Origin: Chloroflexota bacterium
Lineage (GTDB): Bacteria; Chloroflexota; Dehalococcoidia; SZUA-161
Direction of reading: 5' to 3'
NCBI GenBank assembly: GCA_030668425.1
Contig: DAOUTY010000080.1
Span: forward strand, 1-7,517
Length of the DNA: 7,517 nucleotides
A model generated the notes under the pieces. It did not search any database. It was not told the DNA's origin and saw only the letters and a list, made by a program, of their open reading frames with translations. Positions 1 to 6,276 of this stretch are shown one piece after another. Position 1 is the stretch's first letter. Each line of letters opens with the position of its first letter. The position numbers and the translations under genes were made by a program.

Positions 1-1
1 G

Positions 2-193
2 GAAGTGGCAGCACCTATGAACGCCCGCAGGCTGGAGAATCAACATGGCTACCCGCCAACGCCATGCGGCACAACCGGGATCTGTGTCGACTGCAAAGAC
101 ATCAGACACTGCACCTACACGGTGATAGTCGAGTGCCAGACATGGCCGCAGCGAATAGAGGTAGTACTGGTTGGTGAAGACCTGGGCTACTAA
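2..193 (+). CDS. LUD-domain protein (LutB/LutC-like), C-terminal fragment
   Basis: Only the last 63 codons are in the window; the gene begins upstream of the left edge, so the GTG at 5 is probably internal. The fragment has the usual tail of LUD (DUF162) proteins: an 'APMNARRL' segment, then a cysteine cluster TPCGTTGICVDC...RHC, then a hydrophobic strand and the closing VVLVGEDLGY, close to the consensus end of the family. LUD proteins include the lactate-utilisation subunits LutB and LutC, but many stand-alone members have no assigned role, so the substrate is unknown. The conserved cysteines could bind a metal; that is inference. The gene ends in TAA inside a small hairpin and is followed 36 nt later by the broken SDR gene on the same strand, so the two may have been co-transcribed. 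Family assignment is fairly sure, function is not. Confidence 0.8.
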   Translation, partial: EVAAPMNARRLENQHGYPPTPCGTTGICVDCKDIRHCTYTVIVECQTWPQRIEVVLVGEDLGY

Positions 194-205
194 GGCTAGC
201 CCAGG
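181..205 (+). repeat. Hairpin over the stop codon of the LUD gene
   Basis: CCTGGGCTA at 181-189 is perfectly complementary to TAGCCCAGG at 197-205, giving a 9-bp stem with a 7-nt loop that holds most of the TAA stop (191-193). No T-run follows, so it is not a typical intrinsic terminator. It could protect the upstream transcript's 3' end or be chance; the next ribosome binding site lies 12 nt downstream. Confidence 0.4.
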
Positions 206-229
206 AACTCCCTGGTAGGAGATTTAACA

Positions 230-1018
230 ATGGATCTGAATAATAAAACTGCTATAGTCACCGGGGCAGCGAGCGGTATCGGCAACGCGACCGCCATTGA
301 ACTGGCAAAGCATGGATGCACTCCCGTACTTGTAGATATCAAGGAGGACAGGCTGGCGAAAGCCCTGGATGAAGTTCTCACATACGCACCAGCATCGACT
401 GCGTAAGCCTGCGACATAAGCAATGCTGAACAGGTCAGCCAGATGGTCCAGGCAGTATATGAGCGCCATGGAAGTATCGATATCCTGGTAAACAACGCTG
501 CCATAATGACGGTGAAACTCTTCAATGACCTTTCCGAGGACGAATTCAAGAAACATATGGACGTCAACTACTACGGGGCAGTGGCACTGATTCGAGCAGT
601 GGTTCCAGTCATGCAGAGACAAGGCAAGGGCGTCATCATAAACATAGCTTCGGTCGGCGGCAAACTTGTAGTGCCTGGAACCAGCGCCTATGCGGCCAGC
701 AAGGCTGCCCTCTATGCCTTCTCAGAAGCGCTATACTACGAGTTGAAGGGCAAAGGAATCCACGTCGGGGTGATCGTGCCGGGAGGCATACGCACGGGCA
801 TCTTCGACACGGTTGACAGCAAATTGGGGGAATACTACCGCGATCAATGCACAACGTCGCCGTTAAAAATCACCAGGAGTATAAGAGTGGCCATAGAGAA
901 AGAGCGTTTCGAGACCGTTGTGCCATCTAGCTCCAAACTGCTGCTAGCAGCTCACGGCGCGATCCCGGGGCTCTTCAGGAAGTCACTACTAAGCAGACTG
1001 CGCCCCTATTTCGAATAG
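230..1018 (+). pseudogene. SDR-family oxidoreductase interrupted by an in-frame TAA at codon 59
   Basis: A 262-codon classical short-chain dehydrogenase frame starts at ATG 230, preceded by AGGAG at 217-221 with 8-nt spacing. It has the NAD(P)-binding motif TGAASGIG (residues 11-18), Asp36 at the end of beta-strand 2 (usually NAD-preferring), NNAA (88-91), Asn113, and the catalytic Ser141, Tyr154 and Lys158 with normal spacing. The only lesion is TAA at 404-406, between the N-terminal Rossmann part and the 'CDIS' strand; both sides are in the same frame and both look like normal SDR. An internal ATG at 443 would give 191 residues with the catalytic triad but no nucleotide-binding motif, and it has only a weak ribosome binding site. 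I read this as a recent nonsense mutation or a base-call error. The C-terminus (GAIPGLFRKSLL...) is the basic tail seen in some SDRs of this size. Its substrate is unknown. Confidence 0.8.
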
Positions 1019-1021
1019 CCT

Positions 1022-1050
1022 GTAGGGGCGACCCGTTGGGTCGCCCCTAC
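1022..1050. repeat. Palindromic repeat GTAGGGGCGACCC / GGGTCGCCCCTAC
   Basis: The arms at 1022-1034 and 1038-1050 are perfectly complementary over 13 bp with a 3-nt loop (GTT). The element begins 3 nt after the stop of the SDR frame. No T-run follows, so it is not a clean intrinsic terminator. The GTAGGGGCGACC core resembles a dispersed palindromic element that I recall from several bacterial lineages, including Chloroflexota; that resemblance is from memory. Confidence 0.8.
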
Positions 1051-1098
1051 GTCCGGCATTCCCCCAACACGTTTGCCACCTGTGTTATCACCAGCAGC

Positions 1099-1130
1099 GT
1101 AGGGTGGGTGCAGCGCAGCGAAACCCACCA
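1099..1130. repeat. Dispersed-type repeat with GTAGGGTGGGT and ACCCACC arms
   Basis: GGTGGGT at 1103-1109 pairs with ACCCACC at 1123-1129 around a GC-rich centre (GCAGCGCAGCGAA). It looks like the 'GTAGGGTGGGT...ACCCACC' type of intergenic repeat found scattered in many bacterial genomes. A second TGGTGGG at 1147-1153 can pair with CCCACCA at 1124-1130 instead, so the right arm has two possible partners. A role is not evident. Confidence 0.6.
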
Positions 1131-1181
1131 CCGTTTCCGTCTGGGATGGTGGGGCCCATTTCATTTCACCTACCTAAGTGC

Positions 1182-1241
1182 TGATAGGGTGGACGACGTC
1201 GTCCACCCTACCCTTTTTTGTCGTCCACCCTATCATTTTTT
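1182..1241 (+). terminator. Nested double hairpin with two T6 tracts, probable tandem terminator
   Basis: TAGGGTGGACGAC (1185-1197) is followed at once by its exact reverse complement (1198-1210), a 26-bp perfect palindrome, then CCC and six T (1214-1219). The same left arm, extended to 16 nt (1182-1197), is also perfectly complementary to a second right arm at 1220-1235, which is followed directly by six T (1236-1241). The two right arms compete for one left arm. Each pairing gives a strong stem upstream of a T-run on the + strand; the other strand has no T-run. This fits an intrinsic terminator closing the upstream unit. It could instead be a dispersed repeat that happens to terminate transcription. 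Confidence 0.65.
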
Positions 1242-1269
1242 ATCATCTAACACTTTCCCCAATAGAGGC

Positions 1270-1298
1270 TTTACAACGCGACATTTGAGTAGGATAAT
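1270..1298 (+). promoter_or_regulatory. Sigma70-type promoter of the downstream operon
   Basis: TTTACA at 1270-1275 and GATAAT at 1293-1298 are separated by exactly 17 nt, each one base away from the consensus -35 and -10 boxes. Transcription would start near 1305, some 40 nt before the ATG at 1347. The site lies just after the probable terminator, as expected for the head of a new transcription unit. No operator palindrome is obvious next to it. Confidence 0.65.
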
Positions 1299-1335
1299 GT
1301 GTCAACCAGAGAATCCCTCCCTCGAGGTACCAAAC

Positions 1336-1340
1336 AGGAG
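1336..1340 (+). promoter_or_regulatory. Ribosome binding site fixing the start at 1347
   Basis: AGGAG lies 6 nt before ATG 1347. The longer frame from GTG 1299 would begin inside the -10 box region, upstream of the likely transcript start, so 1347 is preferred. Confidence 0.75.
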
Positions 1341-1346
1341 AAGGCT

Positions 1347-2240
1347 ATGCCACATATAGAGGAAATAGCTGATAAGGTTTACCGGCTTGAGACTCCGATA
1401 CCCGGGATGACCACTGTCTTTGCAGTGTATCTCATCAAGGAATCGGAGGAGATATTGATAGAGCCCGGCCCCGCGGCTGCCGTCCCCTCGATCCGCGATG
1501 GGATGAGCCACCTGGGGATGAAGAACCTGGCCTATATCATCCCCACCCACATCCACGTCGACCACGCAGGGGGTACGGGTGCGCTGGCACAGCTTTTCCC
1601 CCAGGCGAAAGTGCTCGTTCACCCTTCTGGTCTGAAACATGCCGTCGACCCCTCCCGGTTGATCGAGAGCACCAAGAATGTCTTTGGCCCCGACTTCGAG
1701 GCCAGCCTTGGGTCTATCCTCCCCGTCCCAGAAAGCCAGATAAAGGTGCCGGAGGACGGCGAGGTAATCTCCGTCAACAGCAGAGAACTGCAAATCATAT
1801 ATACCCCGGGCCATGCACCCCACCACATAGCCATCTTCGACCACACTGTGAAGGGTATTTTCTGCGGTGAGGCGCTGGGGCTGCCCGGCGAGGGCGCCGA
1901 ACCATTTCCGCTGCCCGCTGTTGCCCCACCCAGCTTCGACCAGGAGCTTTACCTGGAGACCATGGAGAAGTTGAGGAAGCTGGACTCCCAGATGCTCTTC
2001 TATTCACACGGCGGAATCGGAAGGGAGCCGGATAAGCTGATCTCAATAGCGGAAGAGAACACCCGCGCCCTCGGAGATATAATCCTCAACGCTCTGAAAG
2101 AAGGAGAGGCAGCAGAAGCCATCAGTCGCAGGGTGGGAGACCATGTTGCCAGCCGCTTCGGGCTGGAGCTAAGCGAGTTCGACCTGGCAATGACCGTCGC
2201 CGGATACACCATCTACTTCACGAAAAAAGGTCTGATTTGA
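1347..2240 (+). CDS. Metallo-beta-lactamase-fold hydrolase
   Basis: This 297-residue protein is a probable soluble metal-dependent hydrolase of the MBL superfamily (thioesters, lactones and similar esters are typical substrates). Visible metal ligands are THIHVDH (His68, His70, Asp72, His73), His156 in TPGHAPHH, and His221 in SHGG. At the place where most members have the bridging Asp, here 'FCGEALG', there is Glu175 instead. About 75 residues follow His221, with a helical look (LISIAEENTRALGDIILNAL) as in MBL proteins with a C-terminal helical extension. No signal peptide is seen. It is the first gene of the operon, 49 nt after the predicted -10 box and 38 nt before an SDR gene, so it may open a ring, hydrolyse a CoA thioester or clear a pathway by-product. 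The exact substrate cannot be told. Confidence 0.85.
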   Translation: MPHIEEIADKVYRLETPIPGMTTVFAVYLIKESEEILIEPGPAAAVPSIRDGMSHLGMKNLAYIIPTHIHVDHAGGTGALAQLFPQAKVLVHPSGLKHAVDPSRLIESTKNVFGPDFEASLGSILPVPESQIKVPEDGEVISVNSRELQIIYTPGHAPHHIAIFDHTVKGIFCGEALGLPGEGAEPFPLPAVAPPSFDQELYLETMEKLRKLDSQMLFYSHGGIGREPDKLISIAEENTRALGDIILNALKEGEAAEAISRRVGDHVASRFGLELSEFDLAMTVAGYTIYFTKKGLI

Positions 2241-2278
2241 GCGGGTAATAGAATTCGTCGGAGGGAGGGCCGGATGAA

Positions 2279-3061
2279 ATGAACAGGGTTTCCGAGCTAT
2301 TCAGCATCACCGGCAAGGTAGCCATAGTAACCGGGGCGGCCAGCGGAATAGGTCGCGCCATAGCGCTGGCCCTGTCTGGGGCGGGAGCAAGCGTGGTGGT
2401 TGCAGACAAAGAGGTGAGCGGGGCTAATAAGGTGGCAGGTGAAATCGAATCCGCAGGCGGCAGAGCCATCGCCACTGAAACGGATGTGACCGGTAAAAAA
2501 GAAGTGGAACAAATGGTGCAAAAGACAATCGAGGGCTTCGGCAAGATCGATATCCTGGTGAATAATGCCGGAATCATTGCCAGAAACTCAGTCATGGACA
2601 TCCAAGAAGAGGAATTAGACAGGACATTTGATGTAAATCTCAAAGGGGTTGTTCTTTGTTCCCAGGCAGCAGCCAGACACATGATTGAGCGGAAAAGCGG
2701 TAAGATTGTGAACGTGGGATCGTCTCTATCTTCGAGGGCTTCTGTATGTAACCTGTCCGGTGGAGGCGCAGATTACTGCGCATCAAAGGCAGCCGTCCAG
2801 GCACTCACCAGGTCACTGGCAATGGAGTTGGGCCCTTATGGGATAAACGTCAATGCCGTGGCCCCAGGGCCAACTAATACTCCGATGCACGAGGGCTTGT
2901 GGGAAATGGCGGCAGCATATTATCAGGGCAGTATCCCCCTCGGTAGGTTGGCGGAGCCGGAGGACATAGCCGACGTGGTGGCATTCCTGGTTACTGACGC
3001 CGCCCGGTACATAACGGGTCAAACCATTCATGTGAATGGCGGACAGATAATGGTGGACTAA
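2279..3061 (+). CDS. SDR-family NAD(P)-dependent dehydrogenase
   Basis: This is a complete 260-residue classical short-chain dehydrogenase, normal for the family. Its motifs are TGAASGIG (18-25), Asp43 after beta-strand 2 (suggesting NAD(H)), NNAG (95-98), Asn120, and YCASK with Tyr166 and Lys170. The end, GQTIHVNGG, is typical of FabG-like members that oxidise or reduce secondary alcohols and ketones. The catalytic Ser is probably Ser148 or Ser149, 17-18 residues before Tyr rather than the usual 13, so the loop before the active-site Tyr carries a short insertion rich in Ser and Gly. ATG 2279 is preceded by GGAGGGAGGG (2260-2269). It lies 38 nt after the hydrolase and 17 nt before the ene-reductase, so co-translation as part of one pathway is likely. 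It may act on a hydroxyl next to the bond handled by the ene-reductase; the substrate is unknown. Confidence 0.9.
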   Translation: MNRVSELFSITGKVAIVTGAASGIGRAIALALSGAGASVVVADKEVSGANKVAGEIESAGGRAIATETDVTGKKEVEQMVQKTIEGFGKIDILVNNAGIIARNSVMDIQEEELDRTFDVNLKGVVLCSQAAARHMIERKSGKIVNVGSSLSSRASVCNLSGGGADYCASKAAVQALTRSLAMELGPYGINVNAVAPGPTNTPMHEGLWEMAAAYYQGSIPLGRLAEPEDIADVVAFLVTDAARYITGQTIHVNGGQIMVD

Positions 3062-3078
3062 TACAGGGGGTGGCAGCT

Positions 3079-5028
3079 ATGACCAAGCCAGAAAAACTCT
3101 TTGAGCCTATCAAGATAGGCAAATTGCAGCTCAAGAACCGGATAGTAATGCCTGCCTTGAACTCAAAACTGGGGACTGAGTTCGGCGCTGTGAGCGACCG
3201 ATTGATTGACTTCTACGTGGAGAGAGCCAAAGGGGGAGTGGGTCTAATAATAATCGAGAACACCTGCATTGATTGGCCGGTAGGGAAAGCGGGCACAAAT
3301 CCCATCAGGGCAGATGAGTGGAAATTCGTCCAGGGCTTGCACGAATTAGCGGAAGCAGTTCACCCCTATGGCACCAAGATCGCTACCCAGCTACAGCATA
3401 CCGGGAGGCAGGGCTCATCGATGACCAGCGCCGAGGGTCAACAGCTCGTTGCGCCCTCAGCGATCCCCTGCCTGCCCACAGGTGCAGAAATGCCCCGAGA
3501 GTTGACCATCGAGGAAATCGAGGGGCTAATCGGCAAGTTTGTCTTCGGAGCCGCAATTACCCGAACCGCTGGATTCGATGCTGTCGAAATTCAGGGGGCC
3601 CACGGGTATCTTATTACGCAGTTTATGTCTCCCTACACCAACAAGCGCACCGACGAATACGGCGGAGATTTTGAGGGCAGGATGAGATTCGCCCTCAGGG
3701 TCGTGGAAGGGGTGAGGGGGGCAGTAGGCCCTGATTTCCCCATTATCTTCAGACTCAGCGGAGACGAGTACATAGAGGGAGGGTTGACCCTGGAGGACAA
3801 TAAGCTTATAGCCCAGAGGTTGGAATCCGCCGGTGTGGATGCCCTGAGCGTTTCAGCGGGCATCTACGAGTCACCACCGTGGTATGGCAGGATCTTTCCC
3901 ACGATGGGGATGCCCGAGGGATGCAATGTGCCACTCGCTGCGGAAATCAAGAAGGTTATCAACATACCAGTTATTGTCGCCGGCAAGCTCGGCAACCCTT
4001 TACTAGCCGAAGAGGTCCTCAAGGATGGAAAGGCGGACCTGATCGCCGTCGGCAGACCTCTGCTTGCCGACCCCGAGCTACCGAGAAAGGCAGCTGAGGG
4101 GCGGTTGGACGACATACGTCCCTGTCTCTACTGCAATGAGGGTTGCGCCGGCAGCATTTCCAATATGTGGCGGATAGGTTGTCAGGTAAATCCAGCCCTG
4201 GGAAAAGAAAGAGAGTACGAAATCAAGCCAGCAACCAAGGTCAAGCGAGTGCTCGTTGTCGGCGGTGGCCCAGCGGGCATGGAGGCCGCAAGGGTTGCGG
4301 CGCTCAGGGGCCATGATGTAACCCTGTATGAAAAAGAGGGAAGCCTGGGAGGCCAGCTAGCGCCAGCTTCGGCACCCCTGTTCAAGAAGCCGCTCAAACA
4401 CCTGGCAGAGTACCTCAAGAATCAAACCGGGAAGGCAGGCGTGAAAATCGAACTCGGAAGAGAGGCCACCCCAGAACGGATCAAAGAGCTGAAACCTGAC
4501 GTGGCCATTCTGGCAACAGGCGCCACCCATATTGTTCCTGATATCCCAGGGATAAAAGGTGGAAATGTCGCCACGGCTTGCGAGATACTGCTCGGTGAAA
4601 GGGAGGCTGGCGATAGAATCGCCGTGGTGGGAGGCGGGGAGGTCGGAGCCGAAGTTGCCTGGTTCCTGGCAGAGCAGGGCAAGAAGGTAACCATCGTTGA
4701 GATGACATATGGTGTGGCAAATGATATGAACCTGTTTAGTCGGTTCTACCTGTTAGACAAGCTGGCTGAGCTTGGAGTCGAGGTGCTCGCTAACACGACA
4801 GCCGAGGAGATCACCGACAAAGGTGTGGCTGCAGTCGACATAAGCGGGGATAGGCGAATAGTAGAGGCAGATACCGTAGTCCTCGCTACAGGTTTTAAGC
4901 CCAACAGCGAACTCGAAGAGAAACTCAGGGGCGAAATCCCGGAGGTGTACACCATTGGTGACTGTGTGGAGCTAGGCAAGATATGGGGAGCGATCCATGG
5001 CGGCGCGCGTGCTGCGCGCCAGATTTGA
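3079..5028 (+). CDS. FMN/FAD/[4Fe-4S] ene-reductase, 2,4-dienoyl-CoA reductase / 2-enoate reductase type
   Basis: This 649-residue protein has the full three-part architecture. An old-yellow-enzyme TIM barrel (about 1-345) has QLQHTGR (104-110) and a GAHGYLITQF...DEYGG block (173-196) with Tyr177. A cluster motif CX2CX3CX11C follows (Cys349, 352, 356, 368). An FAD/NAD(P) module has two dinucleotide folds (VVGGGPAG at 393-400, VVGGGEVGAE at 516-525) and closes with TIGDC near 625. Such enzymes pass electrons from NAD(P)H through FAD and Fe-S to FMN and reduce activated C=C bonds; close relatives include FadH, clostridial 2-enoate reductase and bile-acid BaiCD/BaiH. The segment where FadH has its catalytic His (recalled as GWHE) reads GIYESPPWYG here, so a different proton donor or substrate is likely. 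I chose ATG 3079, with AGGGGG at 3065-3070, over GTG 3070, which overlaps that site. The cluster suggests an anaerobic or low-oxygen lifestyle. Confidence 0.9.
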   Translation: MTKPEKLFEPIKIGKLQLKNRIVMPALNSKLGTEFGAVSDRLIDFYVERAKGGVGLIIIENTCIDWPVGKAGTNPIRADEWKFVQGLHELAEAVHPYGTKIATQLQHTGRQGSSMTSAEGQQLVAPSAIPCLPTGAEMPRELTIEEIEGLIGKFVFGAAITRTAGFDAVEIQGAHGYLITQFMSPYTNKRTDEYGGDFEGRMRFALRVVEGVRGAVGPDFPIIFRLSGDEYIEGGLTLEDNKLIAQRLESAGVDALSVSAGIYESPPWYGRIFPTMGMPEGCNVPLAAEIKKVINIPVIVAGKLGNPLLAEEVLKDGKADLIAVGRPLLADPELPRKAAEGRLDDIRPCLYCNEGCAGSISNMWRIGCQVNPALGKEREYEIKPATKVKRVLVVGGGPAGMEAARVAALRGHDVTLYEKEGSLGGQLAPASAPLFKKPLKHLAEYLKNQTGKAGVKIELGREATPERIKELKPDVAILATGATHIVPDIPGIKGGNVATACEILLGEREAGDRIAVVGGGEVGAEVAWFLAEQGKKVTIVEMTYGVANDMNLFSRFYLLDKLAELGVEVLANTTAEEITDKGVAAVDISGDRRIVEADTVVLATGFKPNSELEEKLRGEIPEVYTIGDCVELGKIWGAIHGGARAARQI

Positions 5029-5050
5029 AGCGTAGGCACGAAAACACAAT

Positions 5051-5055
5051 GAGGG
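5051..5055 (+). promoter_or_regulatory. Ribosome binding site fixing the start at 5061
   Basis: GAGGG lies 5 nt before ATG 5061. The upstream in-frame ATG at 5049 overlaps this site and has no purine-rich site of its own. From 5061 the protein begins MPKTIVVPVTLDTKG, which fits the family's usual N-terminus. Confidence 0.7.
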
Positions 5056-5060
5056 AAACG

Positions 5061-6275
5061 ATGCCCAAGACAATCGTGGTTCCGGTGACCCTGGACACGA
5101 AGGGTAAGGAAACCAAATTCATCAAGGATGAAATTGAGCGGAAAGGGCACAACACGCTCGTCATAGATGTTGGTGTCCTGGGCGAACCTCAACTAAAGGC
5201 TGATATCACCCGGGAGGAAGTCGCCCGAGCTGGCGGCAAGAGTCTACGGGAACTTGTCGAGGCAGCGGAGAAAGGCGCCGACAGAACCGAGGCAACGAAC
5301 GTAATGATAAGAGGGGTGCAGAAGATCGTTAAGGAACTGCACTCTGCGGGCAAGCTGGATGGCATAATCTCCCTCGGCGGGTCAACGGGAACTGCCATTG
5401 GAACTTCGGCCATGAGCGTACTGCCCATCGGCGTACCCAAGCTCATGGTTAGTACATGGTTTGAACTCCAATTTGTCGGTGCCAAGGACATCGCCATGAT
5501 GCAGACCCCAGCGGACATAGTGGGTCTCAATTCCGTAATGAGACAGACGCTGGCTAGTGCAGCCGGGGCGATTGTGGGCATGGTGGAAGCCGAAGTGCAG
5601 GGGGATGTTAAACCTCTGATCGGGATAACCGCTCTCGGGGTAACCACACCCGCGGCCATGAAGATCAACCCGCTTTTAGAAGAGAGGGGATACGATCCCA
5701 TAGTATTCCACTCGAAAACCCAGGTATTGGACGAATTGATGGAAGAGGGCAGAATCAGCGGCATCATAGATTTAACGACCTTCGAGGTGATGGTCCCGAT
5801 AACTTACCACCTGCCGGAATCACTGGCAGAGGACAGGCTCAAGCTCGCAGGTGAAAAGGGGCTTCCCCAGGTTATAGTCCCCGGCGGCCTGGACATGCTC
5901 ATCTTTACGGGAACAAAGGAGACCGTTCCCGCCGAATATAAAGATAGAATACTACATGCCCACGGCCCCGATAGGGTACTGGCGAGAACGACCAAAGAGG
6001 AAGTCGGGAAAGCAGCCAGAATCCTGGCTGAAAGGGCAAACAGGGCAGTTGGGCCCGTTGCCATAGTCATTCCACTGCAGGGCTTTTCGGTGGTAGACAA
6101 AGCGGGCCAGCATTTCTACGACCCCGAGGCCGACGGAGCATTTGCACAAGTGATCAAGGACACTGTAAAGGAAAGTATCGAGATTGTGGAGGTCGATGCC
6201 CACATCAACGATGATGAGTTTGCCAAAAGGGTGGTTGATACCTTTGGCAGGCTGATGATGAAGGGGAGCATATAG
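5061..6275 (+). CDS. Tm-1-like ATP-binding domain protein (UPF0261 family)
   Basis: This 404-residue protein is about the family's usual length. Recognisable segments are VTLDTKGKE (9-17), VIDVGVLG...DITREEVA (34-55), ISLGGSTGTAIGTS (103-116), GITALGVTTPA (188-198), DLTTFEV (237-243), VIVPGGLDML (271-280), an ARTTKEE segment (308-314), and PLQGFSVVDKAG...DPEAD (338-358) leading to EVDAHIND (377-384). The family corresponds to the N-terminal half of tomato Tm-1, an antiviral inhibitor protein; its bacterial enzymatic role is not established to my knowledge. Where I recall a conserved FHATGTGG loop, this protein has FHSKTQV (216-222), so it looks like a divergent branch. It ends 1 nt before its TIM-barrel partner, which strongly suggests a two-protein complex made in step. 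It is probably cytosolic, with no signal or membrane segment. Family is sure, function unknown. Confidence 0.88.
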   Translation: MPKTIVVPVTLDTKGKETKFIKDEIERKGHNTLVIDVGVLGEPQLKADITREEVARAGGKSLRELVEAAEKGADRTEATNVMIRGVQKIVKELHSAGKLDGIISLGGSTGTAIGTSAMSVLPIGVPKLMVSTWFELQFVGAKDIAMMQTPADIVGLNSVMRQTLASAAGAIVGMVEAEVQGDVKPLIGITALGVTTPAAMKINPLLEERGYDPIVFHSKTQVLDELMEEGRISGIIDLTTFEVMVPITYHLPESLAEDRLKLAGEKGLPQVIVPGGLDMLIFTGTKETVPAEYKDRILHAHGPDRVLARTTKEEVGKAARILAERANRAVGPVAIVIPLQGFSVVDKAGQHFYDPEADGAFAQVIKDTVKESIEIVEVDAHINDDEFAKRVVDTFGRLMMKGSI

Positions 6276-6276
6276 G

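Larger units (their letters stand above)
1019..1346. other. Repeat-rich non-coding spacer
   Basis: This 328-nt gap between the broken SDR and the metallo-hydrolase gene holds no convincing gene. An open frame across 1036-1359 is made of palindromic repeats and has no ribosome binding site. In order the spacer holds a 13-bp palindrome (1022-1050), a GGTGGGT...ACCCACC repeat (1103-1129), a nested double hairpin with two T6 tracts (1182-1241), a sigma70-like promoter (1270-1298) and the ribosome binding site of the next gene (1336-1340). It separates an upstream transcription unit from the downstream operon. Confidence 0.75.

Noticed and set aside
196..622. Minus-strand open frames of 123 and 132 codons opposite the broken SDR
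   Set aside because: They are antisense shadows of a clear SDR coding frame, with no ribosome binding site or recognisable motifs.
1036..1359. 107-codon open frame in the spacer
   Set aside because: It runs through palindromic repeats, a probable terminator and a promoter, has no ribosome binding site, and its product has no protein-like pattern.
230..3061. The two SDR genes as a recent tandem duplication
   Set aside because: They share only general SDR motifs; loops, C-termini and active-site spacing differ clearly, so they are distinct family members.
5002..5020. GGCGCGC / GCGCGCC hairpin at the end of the ene-reductase gene
   Set aside because: The 7-bp stem falls in codons for a conserved-looking Gly-Ala-Arg-Ala-Ala-Arg tail and has no T-run, so codon choice explains it well enough.
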